53,932 bases of DNA from Bacteroidota bacterium. Lineage in GTDB: Bacteria > Bacteroidota > Bacteroidia > Chitinophagales > Chitinophagaceae. Within the stretch, counting starts at the first letter, position 1. Each line of letters begins with the position of its first letter. The stretch lies in the NCBI GenBank assembly GCA_023422565.1, contig JAFAGR010000001.1, forward strand, positions 1 through 53,932. Direction: 5' to 3'. A model generated the notes under the pieces. That model worked only from the letters and a program-made list of their open reading frames with translations, had not been told where the DNA came from and made no database searches. The position numbers and the translations under genes were made by a program. This document shows positions 34,188 through 44,300 of the stretch, piece after piece.

Positions 34188-34925
34188 TCAGGATGGCTTT
34201 TTAAGCACTTTTGATTTGAAGACACTTTTTAGAATATCGATGAAAGCCCCTGCGGCGGCGGAAAGTTCGGCGCCCATGGAGCGCGGTGGAAAAAATTCAT
34301 CGCCCCATTCTTCCTTCCATTTTTCAGTGAAATATTTTCTTATTTCGGGATCCTGCGGTTCCACCACATAATCAAAATCATTTTCCCACTCTATTCGAAT
34401 TGAAAATGCATTCGGATGCGTGCGCTCGGTGATCTTAAAGCCGATGCTATGCTTGGGAAGGTAATCCTGGATCAGTTCGCCCATATCGTAGCCATAAATG
34501 AATCCCAACTTTTCTTTATCCACTAAATACAACACGTCTTTATGTTCGTGTAATATCCATTTATGCGATTGGCGTGCAAAAAGGTTCTCGCCAAGGAGAG
34601 AGGGCGTTTCCAAATAACCGCGCTTGCCCACCCTGAACAATTCGGAAAGAAACTTTTTGGGGTCTTCCACATGTTCAAGCACGTGGCAGCAGATCACGTA
34701 ATCAAATTCCTTATCGGCAAACGGAAGGTTCTCCCCGTCTGCCGCAATAAACTTTTGTTTCTTCAATACTTTGATATCGCCGCTGCGGTGAAAATTTGTA
34801 TCGGTGAATTTATCTACCACCACATTCGCGCGCGGGTGCGGATTATGGCCTCCACCTACGTCAAGCACCTTATCAGAACTTTTCACTCTTATATCAAACC
34901 TGCTTTTGGGATTCCTTATTTTCAT
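34188..34925 (-). CDS. SAM-dependent methyltransferase in the polysaccharide operon
   Basis: 245 aa from the ATG at 34925; a TTG at 34943 adds six residues and is less likely. Motif I is LDVGGGHNPHP (about 22-32), followed by FDYVICCHVLEHVEDPKKFLSELFRVGKRG (about 74-103), a class I methyltransferase core of the Methyltransf_11 type. The C-terminal part (from about 130) has a long insertion rich in aromatic and acidic residues. Within an operon of glycosyltransferase, flippase and acyltransferase genes, methylation of a sugar residue or chain end is the likely task. Confidence 0.82.
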   Translation of the reverse strand: MKIRNPKSRFDIRVKSSDKVLDVGGGHNPHPRANVVVDKFTDTNFHRSGDIKVLKKQKFIAADGENLPFADKEFDYVICCHVLEHVEDPKKFLSELFRVGKRGYLETPSLLGENLFARQSHKWILHEHKDVLYLVDKEKLGFIYGYDMGELIQDYLPKHSIGFKITERTHPNAFSIRIEWENDFDYVVEPQDPEIRKYFTEKWKEEWGDEFFPPRSMGAELSAAAGAFIDILKSVFKSKVLKKPS

Positions 34926-34945
34926 CTTTCGTAAAAATATCAAAT

Positions 34946-36046
34946 TTATTGCGCCGTTGCCGGCAGCGCTGCATCAATTTTATCTTTCTTTTCCAAAGTG
35001 AACAACCATCGCATGTTCAGTCTCTCTGCTAATTTGTACATCAGCACGGGCAGCAACAAACCCATTACAATTCCACCTATCAACAAAGAAGGCACATGCG
35101 TAATACCAAGCACTTTTACCATGAATATTCTTGTTGCAGCAAGTGAAATAACGTGTGCCACATAAATGTACAAGGAATGTCTTCCGAGAATATGCAACCA
35201 CCGCATTCTATTCCAACGTTGAAGATTAAACGAAATGCTGATCACAAAAGCGCAGCCTGTAAGCGCGATCAAAATGAACAGGTAAGGTTCAAAGTTCTCA
35301 ACATAATCGTAATGCCCCGTTGGATGCAACAGGTTCCTCTGCAAAAAATACCATTGTGTGGCCGCGAACGGAATCAGCATCAATGCCGCAACTTTCCACG
35401 ACTGCAGGGTGCCGATATTTTTCTTATCCCTGATAAAACGTGAACACAGGTCTCCTATTGCATAGAATAGATAATAATGCATTATATCATACACAAAACC
35501 AATGTTGATCGCCTCGCGCCCTATGTAAGATGACACAGAGAAAAGCAGCAGGCCGATGCCCACATTCTGCCAAGCATTCAACTTCAGAACGGAAATGGAA
35601 AGCGCATATATAACGGAAACATTGAATAAGGCATAGAGGTACCAGAACTGTTCGAGGCCGCGGGGAAGGTAGAAGAGCAGCAGGTAATCAGCCGGAGTGC
35701 GCTGGCTGTTCACCCAGTTACTCATAATAATCTGCAATGTTATCTGAATTATCCCCCAAAGAAAATAGGGATACAATATGGTTCTCGCTTTTGTTTCAAC
35801 GAACTTTCCCAATCCGCGTTTGAAAAGGCTTCCGGCAACGAAAATTCCCGACACGATGAAGAACAGCGGCATCCGGAAACTGAAAAATAAAATATTTGCA
35901 TGCTCAAGGGCTGCATAGCTTGCAACGGGCAAGCCGGAATTTTTGATACCTTCAAAAACGTGACGGTACAAAACAAGTATAATGGCGATCCCGCGGGCAT
36001 AGTCGATCCATGTTTGCCTTGAGGGTTTCACCGATCCTGTTGTCAT
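34946..36046 (-). CDS. Acyltransferase 3 family membrane enzyme
   Basis: 366 aa, about ten membrane segments. Starts RQTWIDYARGIAIILVLYRHVFEG with the family's key His in YRHV, then FSFRMPLFFIVSGIFVAG (about 50-67). Probably O-acetylates or otherwise acylates the polysaccharide at the periplasmic face. Its ATG overlaps the Wzc-like stop by one base, so translation is coupled to the chain-length protein. Distinct from the stand-alone acyltransferase at 12001-13146. Confidence 0.9.
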   Translation of the reverse strand: MTTGSVKPSRQTWIDYARGIAIILVLYRHVFEGIKNSGLPVASYAALEHANILFFSFRMPLFFIVSGIFVAGSLFKRGLGKFVETKARTILYPYFLWGIIQITLQIIMSNWVNSQRTPADYLLLFYLPRGLEQFWYLYALFNVSVIYALSISVLKLNAWQNVGIGLLLFSVSSYIGREAINIGFVYDIMHYYLFYAIGDLCSRFIRDKKNIGTLQSWKVAALMLIPFAATQWYFLQRNLLHPTGHYDYVENFEPYLFILIALTGCAFVISISFNLQRWNRMRWLHILGRHSLYIYVAHVISLAATRIFMVKVLGITHVPSLLIGGIVMGLLLPVLMYKLAERLNMRWLFTLEKKDKIDAALPATAQ

Positions 36047-38238
36047 CAGGAGTTTACATTTTCCATGAGCACCTTGTTGAGAATTACGCCCTGAAATTTA
36101 TCTTTCTTCTCCTGGATGAATTTCAGTGATTCTGCATCGGACTGTGTAGTGCCGGTGTCTGCAGAGAAAACAAGGAACACTCCTTCGGCATAATCCATCA
36201 ATTCCTTACTGTCGGCATAAAGATTCAAAGCACCGCCTTCCATTAAAATAAAATCATACTCTTCTTTCAAAGCAATGAGGAAGTCAGTCATATTCAGGTC
36301 AAACAACACCTCGCTTGGCGTTGTATTTCCTTCGTGGCAGCCTATTATATCAAGCCCCTCGTAGCGGGTGCTGCCCGCAACCTTCTGCTGGGAGAATGGA
36401 ATTGAGTAATTCACCTTGCCCGCTACATCCTGGATGAAAACATCCGCATTAAATTTTCGCGTTAGGGAGTTATTCAGAAAATTAAGGTCTATTATCAGCA
36501 CCTTTTTATGGCTTAAAAGCAGGCTCGCTGCAAGCGCCTCCACAATCGTAGTTTTTCCTGCGCTTCGTTTTGTACTGCTTATAAGAAAAGTACTTTTCCC
36601 GCTGTTCAACAATTCATAGCGAAGCTTCCTGATACTGTTCTTAAAATAATTAGTGGCAACGTACCTGCGGCCGCTGTGTTCTTCCAGCATAACGTCAACT
36701 GCTGAACGCTTATGAAGATTAATGCGATTCAGAATATTAGCGCTGCGCAATTTGGTTTGCCTGTAAAAGATTGATGGGGTTTTTGCTGCAGTATCAAAGA
36801 TCTCTAAGAAAATAAAGATGAGTGAAGTCAGCAGAAAAACCGACATGCCGGAAAGCAGCATCTTCATCAGCGTGTTCTTTGATTCCGGTTGATTTGGCGG
36901 AATACCCATGCGGGTTTGAATAAAATTTGAGGTGGGATCGTCTCTCAACAAACCTTCTGCCTGCGAGTATTTTTCGCGAATGGTTTTGAGCTGTTCATTT
37001 TCCATTTCAAGCTTCGCGCGGATCACATCCATCTTCACGCCGCTTCCGGGGTTAACATTCGTCATGCCCATATAACGGGTGATGCGCGCATTATAATCGT
37101 CTATGGTACTCCGTGAGGCATTAAGCAAAGCTTCTTCTTCATTGATCTCCCTGGTGAGCTGGTCGATCTTTTCACGCGATTTAGACCTGCTTGTTCCCGC
37201 ACCTGATTTCTGAATTATCTGGGCTCTCAGGTCATCGATCTGTCTTTCTAAAGCTGGATCGTTCCCTCCCTTTCTGCTCAACTCTGCAACGAGATCGTTG
37301 CGGCGATTTGTAAGCCGGATCACTTCATCATTATTACCCGCAGTGCTGCCTGAAGAAGAATTGAGCGCATTTAACTGCGCACGCAAATAAGAAAGCCTGT
37401 TAAGGTGAGTATTGTACTTTCCTTTTTCTTCCGCAAGCCTGCTTTCAATTTCGGTTACGGTTTCCATTGCACTGGTGGTACGGCTAACCGGATCAATCGT
37501 TCCCTGGCTTACTTTTTCGCTGAGTAAGATCTGGCTAAGGCTGTCAACAGTTGCCTGTTGCGTGGCCACCATACTTTTAATGGTCTGCGCATTTTCATCA
37601 GTGCGCTGAGAATTCAGGTTGCGGTAGTAATTCAGAAACTCCTGCCCGATCGAGTTTACTACACGGGAAGAAAGATCAGGATTTACGGAGCTATAAATAA
37701 TATTTAGATAGTCTGTACGGGCCACACGCGAAACACTCAGGTAATAGAGCATTTCCTCATATCCGTAGCCATAGAGCTTCAGGTATTCAATAAGTAAAGA
37801 TTCATTCTTTTTGTTGGAATGCAACAAAGTGTGCGTCGTCAACTTTTCAAGCAAGATCTTCCTGGCTGTATCCACATTCATTTCGCGGTACACAGGCGTT
37901 TCCTTTTCTTTTGCTGAGAGTTTGGTGTACGCGTTTGAGGGATCAGAGAGATCGTGCAACAGAAGAGAATATCCTACGCGGTTTACCACCTGAGGCGATT
38001 TGATGGTTTCGATAACATTATCAAACTTCACATCAACCGTATACAGATCAATAGCCGTGCTTCCGTCAACAAGTTTTACTTTTTCAGAAGTAAAGCCGGT
38101 TGAATATTGTGCAACAGATACGTAAAGGGGTTTTTTATTTACGAGAAAGACAAAAGCAGCAACTACAGCCAGAAAACTAAGTGAAAGTATGATCCACTTC
38201 TTCCGGTAGAGCACCTTTAAAAAATACATTATGTCCAT
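36046..38238 (-). CDS. Wzz/Wzc-like chain-length protein with degenerate ATPase domain
   Basis: 730 aa. Two membrane segments (about 16-34 and 467-489) bracket a periplasmic region with long coiled-coil stretches (about 200-445). The C-terminal cytoplasmic part resembles BY-kinases: Walker A-like SSTKRSAGKTT (about 570-580), Walker A'-like VLIIDLNFLNNSL (about 597-609), and YDFILMEGGALN (about 671-682) where a Walker B Asp is expected but Glu or Gly is found. The usual Tyr-rich tail is absent (ends LMENVNS). It likely controls chain length and export as first gene of the operon; kinase activity is doubtful. ATG at 38229 is an alternative start. Confidence 0.85.
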   Translation of the reverse strand: MDIMYFLKVLYRKKWIILSLSFLAVVAAFVFLVNKKPLYVSVAQYSTGFTSEKVKLVDGSTAIDLYTVDVKFDNVIETIKSPQVVNRVGYSLLLHDLSDPSNAYTKLSAKEKETPVYREMNVDTARKILLEKLTTHTLLHSNKKNESLLIEYLKLYGYGYEEMLYYLSVSRVARTDYLNIIYSSVNPDLSSRVVNSIGQEFLNYYRNLNSQRTDENAQTIKSMVATQQATVDSLSQILLSEKVSQGTIDPVSRTTSAMETVTEIESRLAEEKGKYNTHLNRLSYLRAQLNALNSSSGSTAGNNDEVIRLTNRRNDLVAELSRKGGNDPALERQIDDLRAQIIQKSGAGTSRSKSREKIDQLTREINEEEALLNASRSTIDDYNARITRYMGMTNVNPGSGVKMDVIRAKLEMENEQLKTIREKYSQAEGLLRDDPTSNFIQTRMGIPPNQPESKNTLMKMLLSGMSVFLLTSLIFIFLEIFDTAAKTPSIFYRQTKLRSANILNRINLHKRSAVDVMLEEHSGRRYVATNYFKNSIRKLRYELLNSGKSTFLISSTKRSAGKTTIVEALAASLLLSHKKVLIIDLNFLNNSLTRKFNADVFIQDVAGKVNYSIPFSQQKVAGSTRYEGLDIIGCHEGNTTPSEVLFDLNMTDFLIALKEEYDFILMEGGALNLYADSKELMDYAEGVFLVFSADTGTTQSDAESLKFIQEKKDKFQGVILNKVLMENVNS

Positions 38239-38278
38239 AGCAGTCGGTTATTGAGATAAGCAGCAGTGTAAATTAAAA

Positions 38279-38312
38279 AAAAATCTGGCATCAATTGATA
38301 CCAGATTTTTTA
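38279..38312 (-). terminator. Intrinsic terminator of the 2335-aa esterase gene
   Basis: On the minus strand AAAAATCTGG pairs with CCAGATTTTT around an AATT loop, with extra pairing GATA/CATC broken by one mismatch, and ends in a run of T. It lies 19 bases past the stop at 38331 and would isolate this gene from the operon starting at 38238. Confidence 0.75.
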
Positions 38313-38330
38313 TTCTTTCCAAATGAAAGG

Positions 38331-41300
38331 TTATTTTACTTTAACCAGTTTCACTGAACGTTCTAGTTTTCCATCGGCTAATATATTAAGCACGTATGTG
38401 CCTGGAGTAAGGTTTCCGTCAACATTAACCGTGATGAGGTTTTTACCGGCAACGGTATTTGTTTTGTTGCCCTTAAACACCATTCTTCCACTCATATCGT
38501 ACAGCAGTACAGATACCTGAGAAGCTTTAATGTCGTTCCATTCAACCTGAATTGAGCGCGTAAACGGATTTGGATAAACTTTTACATCGCCTACAGATTC
38601 TTCCACAGCTAAGGTTTTCTCAACTGGTTTTGGAGCTGCCGGCACTATATCCACATAATCGTTTGCATCGCCACGGCCCATTACAGGAGTGTAATCGCTG
38701 TTATCGTCGAACGACTCGATCGTCCATGCTCCGGTAAAGCTGTAAGGTGAGCCCGCCTGTGTATTCACATCAATCACCAGTTCGCCGTCATCATTAGGCT
38801 GCAGATTTTCAAGGTACACCACTTTAGAATTATTGTAAAGGCTGTTCAGGTAAACCTGTTTGCCGTTACATGTGTAGCGTGCAATTGAATAACCCTGGAA
38901 GATCGCACTGCCGAATACACCGATCCTGTACTTTTTGGTGATGTTCAGGTTAGAGAATTTCACCTGTGAAAGCTGGCCTGCATCCGTCCAGTAGTTGCTC
39001 TCCATAACAGCGCTTGGGAAAATTCCCGCGCCGGTTACTCCGGCAAAGCCCGGACCATTGAATTCTTTGGTGATCACCAGTTCGATACCGCTGTTTGCAT
39101 TCGTTTGATCTTTAAGATCGCTGAAAGTTGCACCTTCCACTGAAGGCCCGTTGGTATTGTTCCATGGCGTAGGACCATTGCCTGCCGCATTCGCATTGAA
39201 GTTTACAAACACGATGCGAGGTGCAAGAATTTGCGTGGCCACATTACTGAAACTGCTTTGTCCGCCGCCATTCACCGCACGTACTTTATAGAAGTAACGG
39301 ATGTTTGGTGAAACACCGTTGTCGTTGTACGATGTTACATTGGCTGCAGTTGTGGTAACCAGTGAGTAACCGGTTGTTGGTGATGTAGAGCGATAAACCT
39401 GGAAGCCGGTTTCATTGTTGCTCCTGTCTGCCCACTTAAGCTTCACGCGGTTTGTAACCAGGTCAGATTCAGCGAACAGGTAGTAAGGATTGATCATTGG
39501 CGTACCGGTGTACTCTTCGATCACCATCGCATTCAGGTTGATGTAATTGGTAGCCGACGGTTTGCTTAACGTGATCTGGATTACACCTGATCCGTTTGGA
39601 ACAAGTCCGTTAAGCTGAGCCGATTTATTACTGTTGTATGTACCATCCAACGTTACCGATTGGGCTCCGCTGGTGATGGTTAGGTCAGAGTTTGTACCCG
39701 CATTATGGCTGCTGAATACGGCGATATTATATTTTCTGCCCGGGTTAAGTCCTTCAACCTGCACTACACGGCTGGTGTTGCCTGAAGAGAATAAGCTTCC
39801 GGAAATAACTGCATCAGGGAAGATGCCTTTGTCGCCTCCGGTGATCATACCATATTCAAACGTACCATTCCATTGCGCCAGCAAACGAACACCAAATGTG
39901 GTGGTAACATTTGCATCGTCTTTCAAATTAGACAATGGGAAGTTAGCATACGGGAAGCTCAGGAAGTTATTCCATGGCTCAGCAGCAGGAGTTGTACCCG
40001 GCGAACCAAAGTTTACGTAAACCGTACGCAATGCTGGATTGATCACGCGAACATTGAAGGTTCTGGTGACGCTTGCTCCGAGATTATCCGTTACGGTTAC
40101 CGTAATGTTCCTGTATTCACCCACATCATCAAGTGTGGGATTGAGGATGATACTTCCCTGGCCGTTACCGTTGTTTTGATACGTAGCAAAGGTTGGGAGA
40201 CCAGTTACCGTAGTGGTTAGTGTATTAGACGGATCATCTGTTGGAGATACCGTAATTGAAGAACCCGCTCCACCGTTCAGCACCACGTTACCGATTTCAG
40301 CAAGTTGAGGAGCACGGTTGTTAGCCGTAGCGCTCACGGCAGCGGTTAGTCCCGAGCTTCCGTTTGCGTTTACTGCTTCAAGCTTATAATAGTAAGTAAC
40401 ACCGCTGGCTGTATTAAGATCAACATAGGCGCTGTCGTTTGCATTACTTGCACCCGGGTTGATCACCGTAAACGGACCGGCAGGGTTTGTGGCACGATGT
40501 ACGAGATAGCGCTCTTCGTTATAAGCGATATCTTTCCAGTTAACCCTGATTCCACCCTCTGTAAGCGCTGTGGCGGCAATGATGCCCGGCAACATTGGAG
40601 TAGTTGCATCCATGAAAGGCTTCTGAAGTATAATTGAAGTAAGTACGCCATAAGGAGTACCTGCGGCCTTGCTCATGGTGAAGGAAATTACGCCTGCACC
40701 ATTTGGCGTGATGTTGCTGAAGGTTACTGTTTCGGTAGTATTTGCCTGAACATTTATTGATTTAGAAACTCCATTTAATGTGTAAACGGTAGTACCGTTA
40801 TTTGCGTAAGCTGCCCAACTGCTGCTTGCAAACAGGGTAATGTTGTATGAACCTGCAGGATCCAATCCGGTAATATTAACCGGCACAGTTTCAGGCGCAC
40901 CGAAAATGCCAAACCAGAAGTAATCGCGGATCACTGCATCAGGATAGATTCCTGAGTTGTTTCCGGTTACGGCACCTGCCTCACCTGCGTTCCACGCGGT
41001 TCCAACAAACTGAAGGCCGATTGAAGTAGCCTGCCCGTTGCTGTTCAGCAGGTTGTTGGTGTTAACTCCATTAATATTATTCCATGGAGCGGGAGCATTC
41101 GGACCGTTGTAGCGCATGCTCATGTAAACGGCTTCCGTAGAAGGCTCCACATTATTTACCGTTACGTTAAACGTTACTTCCGCCTCGCCACCGGCACCAT
41201 CAACTACGCGAGCCGTAACAGCGTGAACACCCGCATTGGCATAACCCGGAGTAAGGCTTAATGTGCCCACGCCGTTAGTTGTACCGGTGAACTGTGCCCA

Positions 41301-44300
41301 TGGTGTTGCAGAAACTACAGACCAAACCAATGAACCATTTCCATCCTGGTCAGTTGCAGTCAAGTTCATATTCTGAGTAGCACCTTCATTTACCGAAGTG
41401 TTATTCACTGCAGAAATTACAGGAACATAGTTGCTGTTCACAGTAATAGTGAACGTGGTGCTTGCCTGGCCTGAATTACCATCTGTTGCGCGAACGGTGA
41501 CGGTATAGTTTCCTGTCTGCCCTGCAGATGGATTCAATACTAGCGATGCAGTGCCATTGCCCGGAGTGAATGTTCCGAAGGCAGGCATGTTTTGAATGGT
41601 CATGGTCAACGCTTCTCCGTCAACATCAGTAGCAGTGAAGTTCACTGTGCGTGATGAAGAATGGCGCATTGCAAAATTTGAAACCTGAACGATCTCAGGA
41701 ACCGTATTGCCGGTTTCCGCAGAAGCGGTTGCCGAATAAGCGGAATTACCGCCGGTTCCTGTTGACCTTACCTGATAATAATAAGTAGTGTTTGCAAAAA
41801 GATTCAGATCCTGGTAAGAAGTTGTACCGGCAGGCAGGGTGGCCAGCAAACGGTAACTGTTAGTGTTTCCTACCGAGCGGAACAATTCAAAATTGGTCTC
41901 ATTGTTTGAATTGTCATTCCAGCTCAGGTTGATCTGATTAGTGGAAACTGCGTTGGCGGCAAGTGCAGAAGGTGCTGCAGGAGCCGGTGGCAATGCCGAA
42001 GTAGCTGCGGTAACGTAGGTATCGTTCATCAGCTTCACTATGCTTGCCGCAGTGAGTGCGCCGGGAAGTATCACCACATCATCCATTAAACCACCATAGT
42101 TGTTGCTGCTTGTTGCCGTGCGGAATGCATGGCTGCCGTTGCTTGCACCTAAGCGTGAGATACCTGCAGATGTACCAACACCGGTGCCGGTATTATTAAG
42201 GTTGGTGGAAGCACGCTCCACACCGTTGATAAATATTTTTAGTGTTGAACCATTGTATACAGCTGCAACGTGGTTCCACTGGCCGGATAACCAGCTTGCA
42301 TTTGAAGTTACGCTGCTGACAGTAGCGATTTGTTCGCTGCTGCTGCGGCATACTGCAGCCTGAAGGGAACCGTTGTTAAAGCGCATTGCCATACCGTGGT
42401 CTGAACCTCCAAGATCAATAAAGACCTTATTTGCAGAAGTAATTGTGCCCGAATTAGGCTTGATCCATGCGGCAACTGTTCTTGACCGGTATGCATTACC
42501 CGGGAAGTTACCGTTATTGCTGAATGACATATCTGCGTAGCCGTTTGAACCATTGAAGGAAATTGCATGAGAGCCTTCCTTACGGTCAGTAACATAGCTT
42601 GCATTGGAAAGAGTCAGCGTTCTTGCAGCACCGGAAGCGTCTACACCGCTGTTATTCATTCTCCACCTGCTGTCTTTATGGCCATCCTGTACGGAACCTC
42701 CGGTATTGTTCACACTTCTCACTTTATACCAGTAAGTTGTAGAAGGATCGATATCAATTGTATCTGCAAAAGTGGTTGCGTTTGCACCGGCCAAACCTAT
42801 CGGCAAGAATGGGCCGAACTCATTTACGCTGCGCACAACTTCAAATCCTGTTTCGTTGTTGCTGTTATCTGTCCAGGAAAGATTGATCCTGTTATAAGAA
42901 GCAGAGGTTGCATTCAAATTGGAAGGCGCATTAGGATATGCACTCAGCGGAATCGAAACATCTTCTGTGAATGCGCTGTTCGGGATCTGCGTTCTGCTTG
43001 TCATTCCCGGCACGGTTGAACTTCTCCAGAAGATATTCATTGATTCGCCACCACCCTGCTCAAAGAAGGTGACCGCAATAGGATGAATACCTGCGGTAAG
43101 CGTGATTGTGCCGCTGCGGTACTGGCTTCCATGAAGGCCATCATTGTTTACCACCGGAGTTGCCGTATGGCTGTAAGCGCCGATGTAAAGCTTGCTTCCA
43201 TCATCTGAATTGGTTTCAAATACATAAGTTGCCGTTTGCGGCACTTTAATATAACCTTCCCATAAAAATCCGAACTGGTCATTTCTTAAACGGGGAGATA
43301 TAGTTACATTAGGCACCGTGCCGGTGGCAATCGGTGTAAGTGTGTTGAAATCAGGAAGTGAATTCCAGTTGCCTTCATAATATTTATAGCTTAGGCCGCT
43401 GAGTGCCACGGTTGCATTCACCTGGTTGCTTGCCGGGGACACGTTATCGCTAAGGTCGCGTGCTTTCACAAAGAAAGAATATGTTTCCTGGTAATTCAGG
43501 TTGCTCACGGTAAACCCTTCATTGTTCGTGGTAACGTAAGATTTCACACCGTTAACATACACATCATATTTTGCCACTCCCACATCATCTGTAGATGGAT
43601 CCCACGCAATTTTCACGGTTGACCCTGTAGTGGAAAGTACACGCAGGAAGGAAGGCGCTGTAGGCGGTGTAACGTCAGCCTGGGTTACTGTGGTAACCTC
43701 GCTGCTTAGCGGTGAAGCACCCGTGGCGTTGATCGCCCTAACTATGTAATAAAATCTTTTGTTGGAAGGAAGGTTTTCGTCAAGGTAAGTAAGCACATTC
43801 GCGCCAACTTTGCCTACATAACGGTAACCGCTACCCGAAGTTTCACTCCTGTATATTTCAAAAGCCGTTTCGTTATTGATCGGGTTGGGATTATCATTCC
43901 AGTCGAGCTGAATAGCGCTGCTGCTTGATGCAGAGGCTGAAAGGTTGCTCACTTTATCCGGAAGGTTGGTACCATTTGCATTTACCACTTCAAAAGGAAC
44001 AGAGAAGCTGCTGCTGCAACCAAATTCCTCCGTCACCATCACTTTATAAGATCCAACAGGTGCCACATAAGTGCTTGAAGTACTTACCACCGCATTATCG
44101 CTCACTCTTCTCCATTCGTATGAACTGAAGTTATCAGGAACCATTAAAGGAACTGTGGTGGAACCGTCAGGTGCAGGAACCACATGGCTAAACAATCCGT
44201 TTACCTGAATCGGCGGAGAGACTGTCGCCGGTTTTGCACCAACCACAACGGGTGTGGGCGACCAGGTCGACCATTCACCACCTGCCACTCTTCTGAATCT

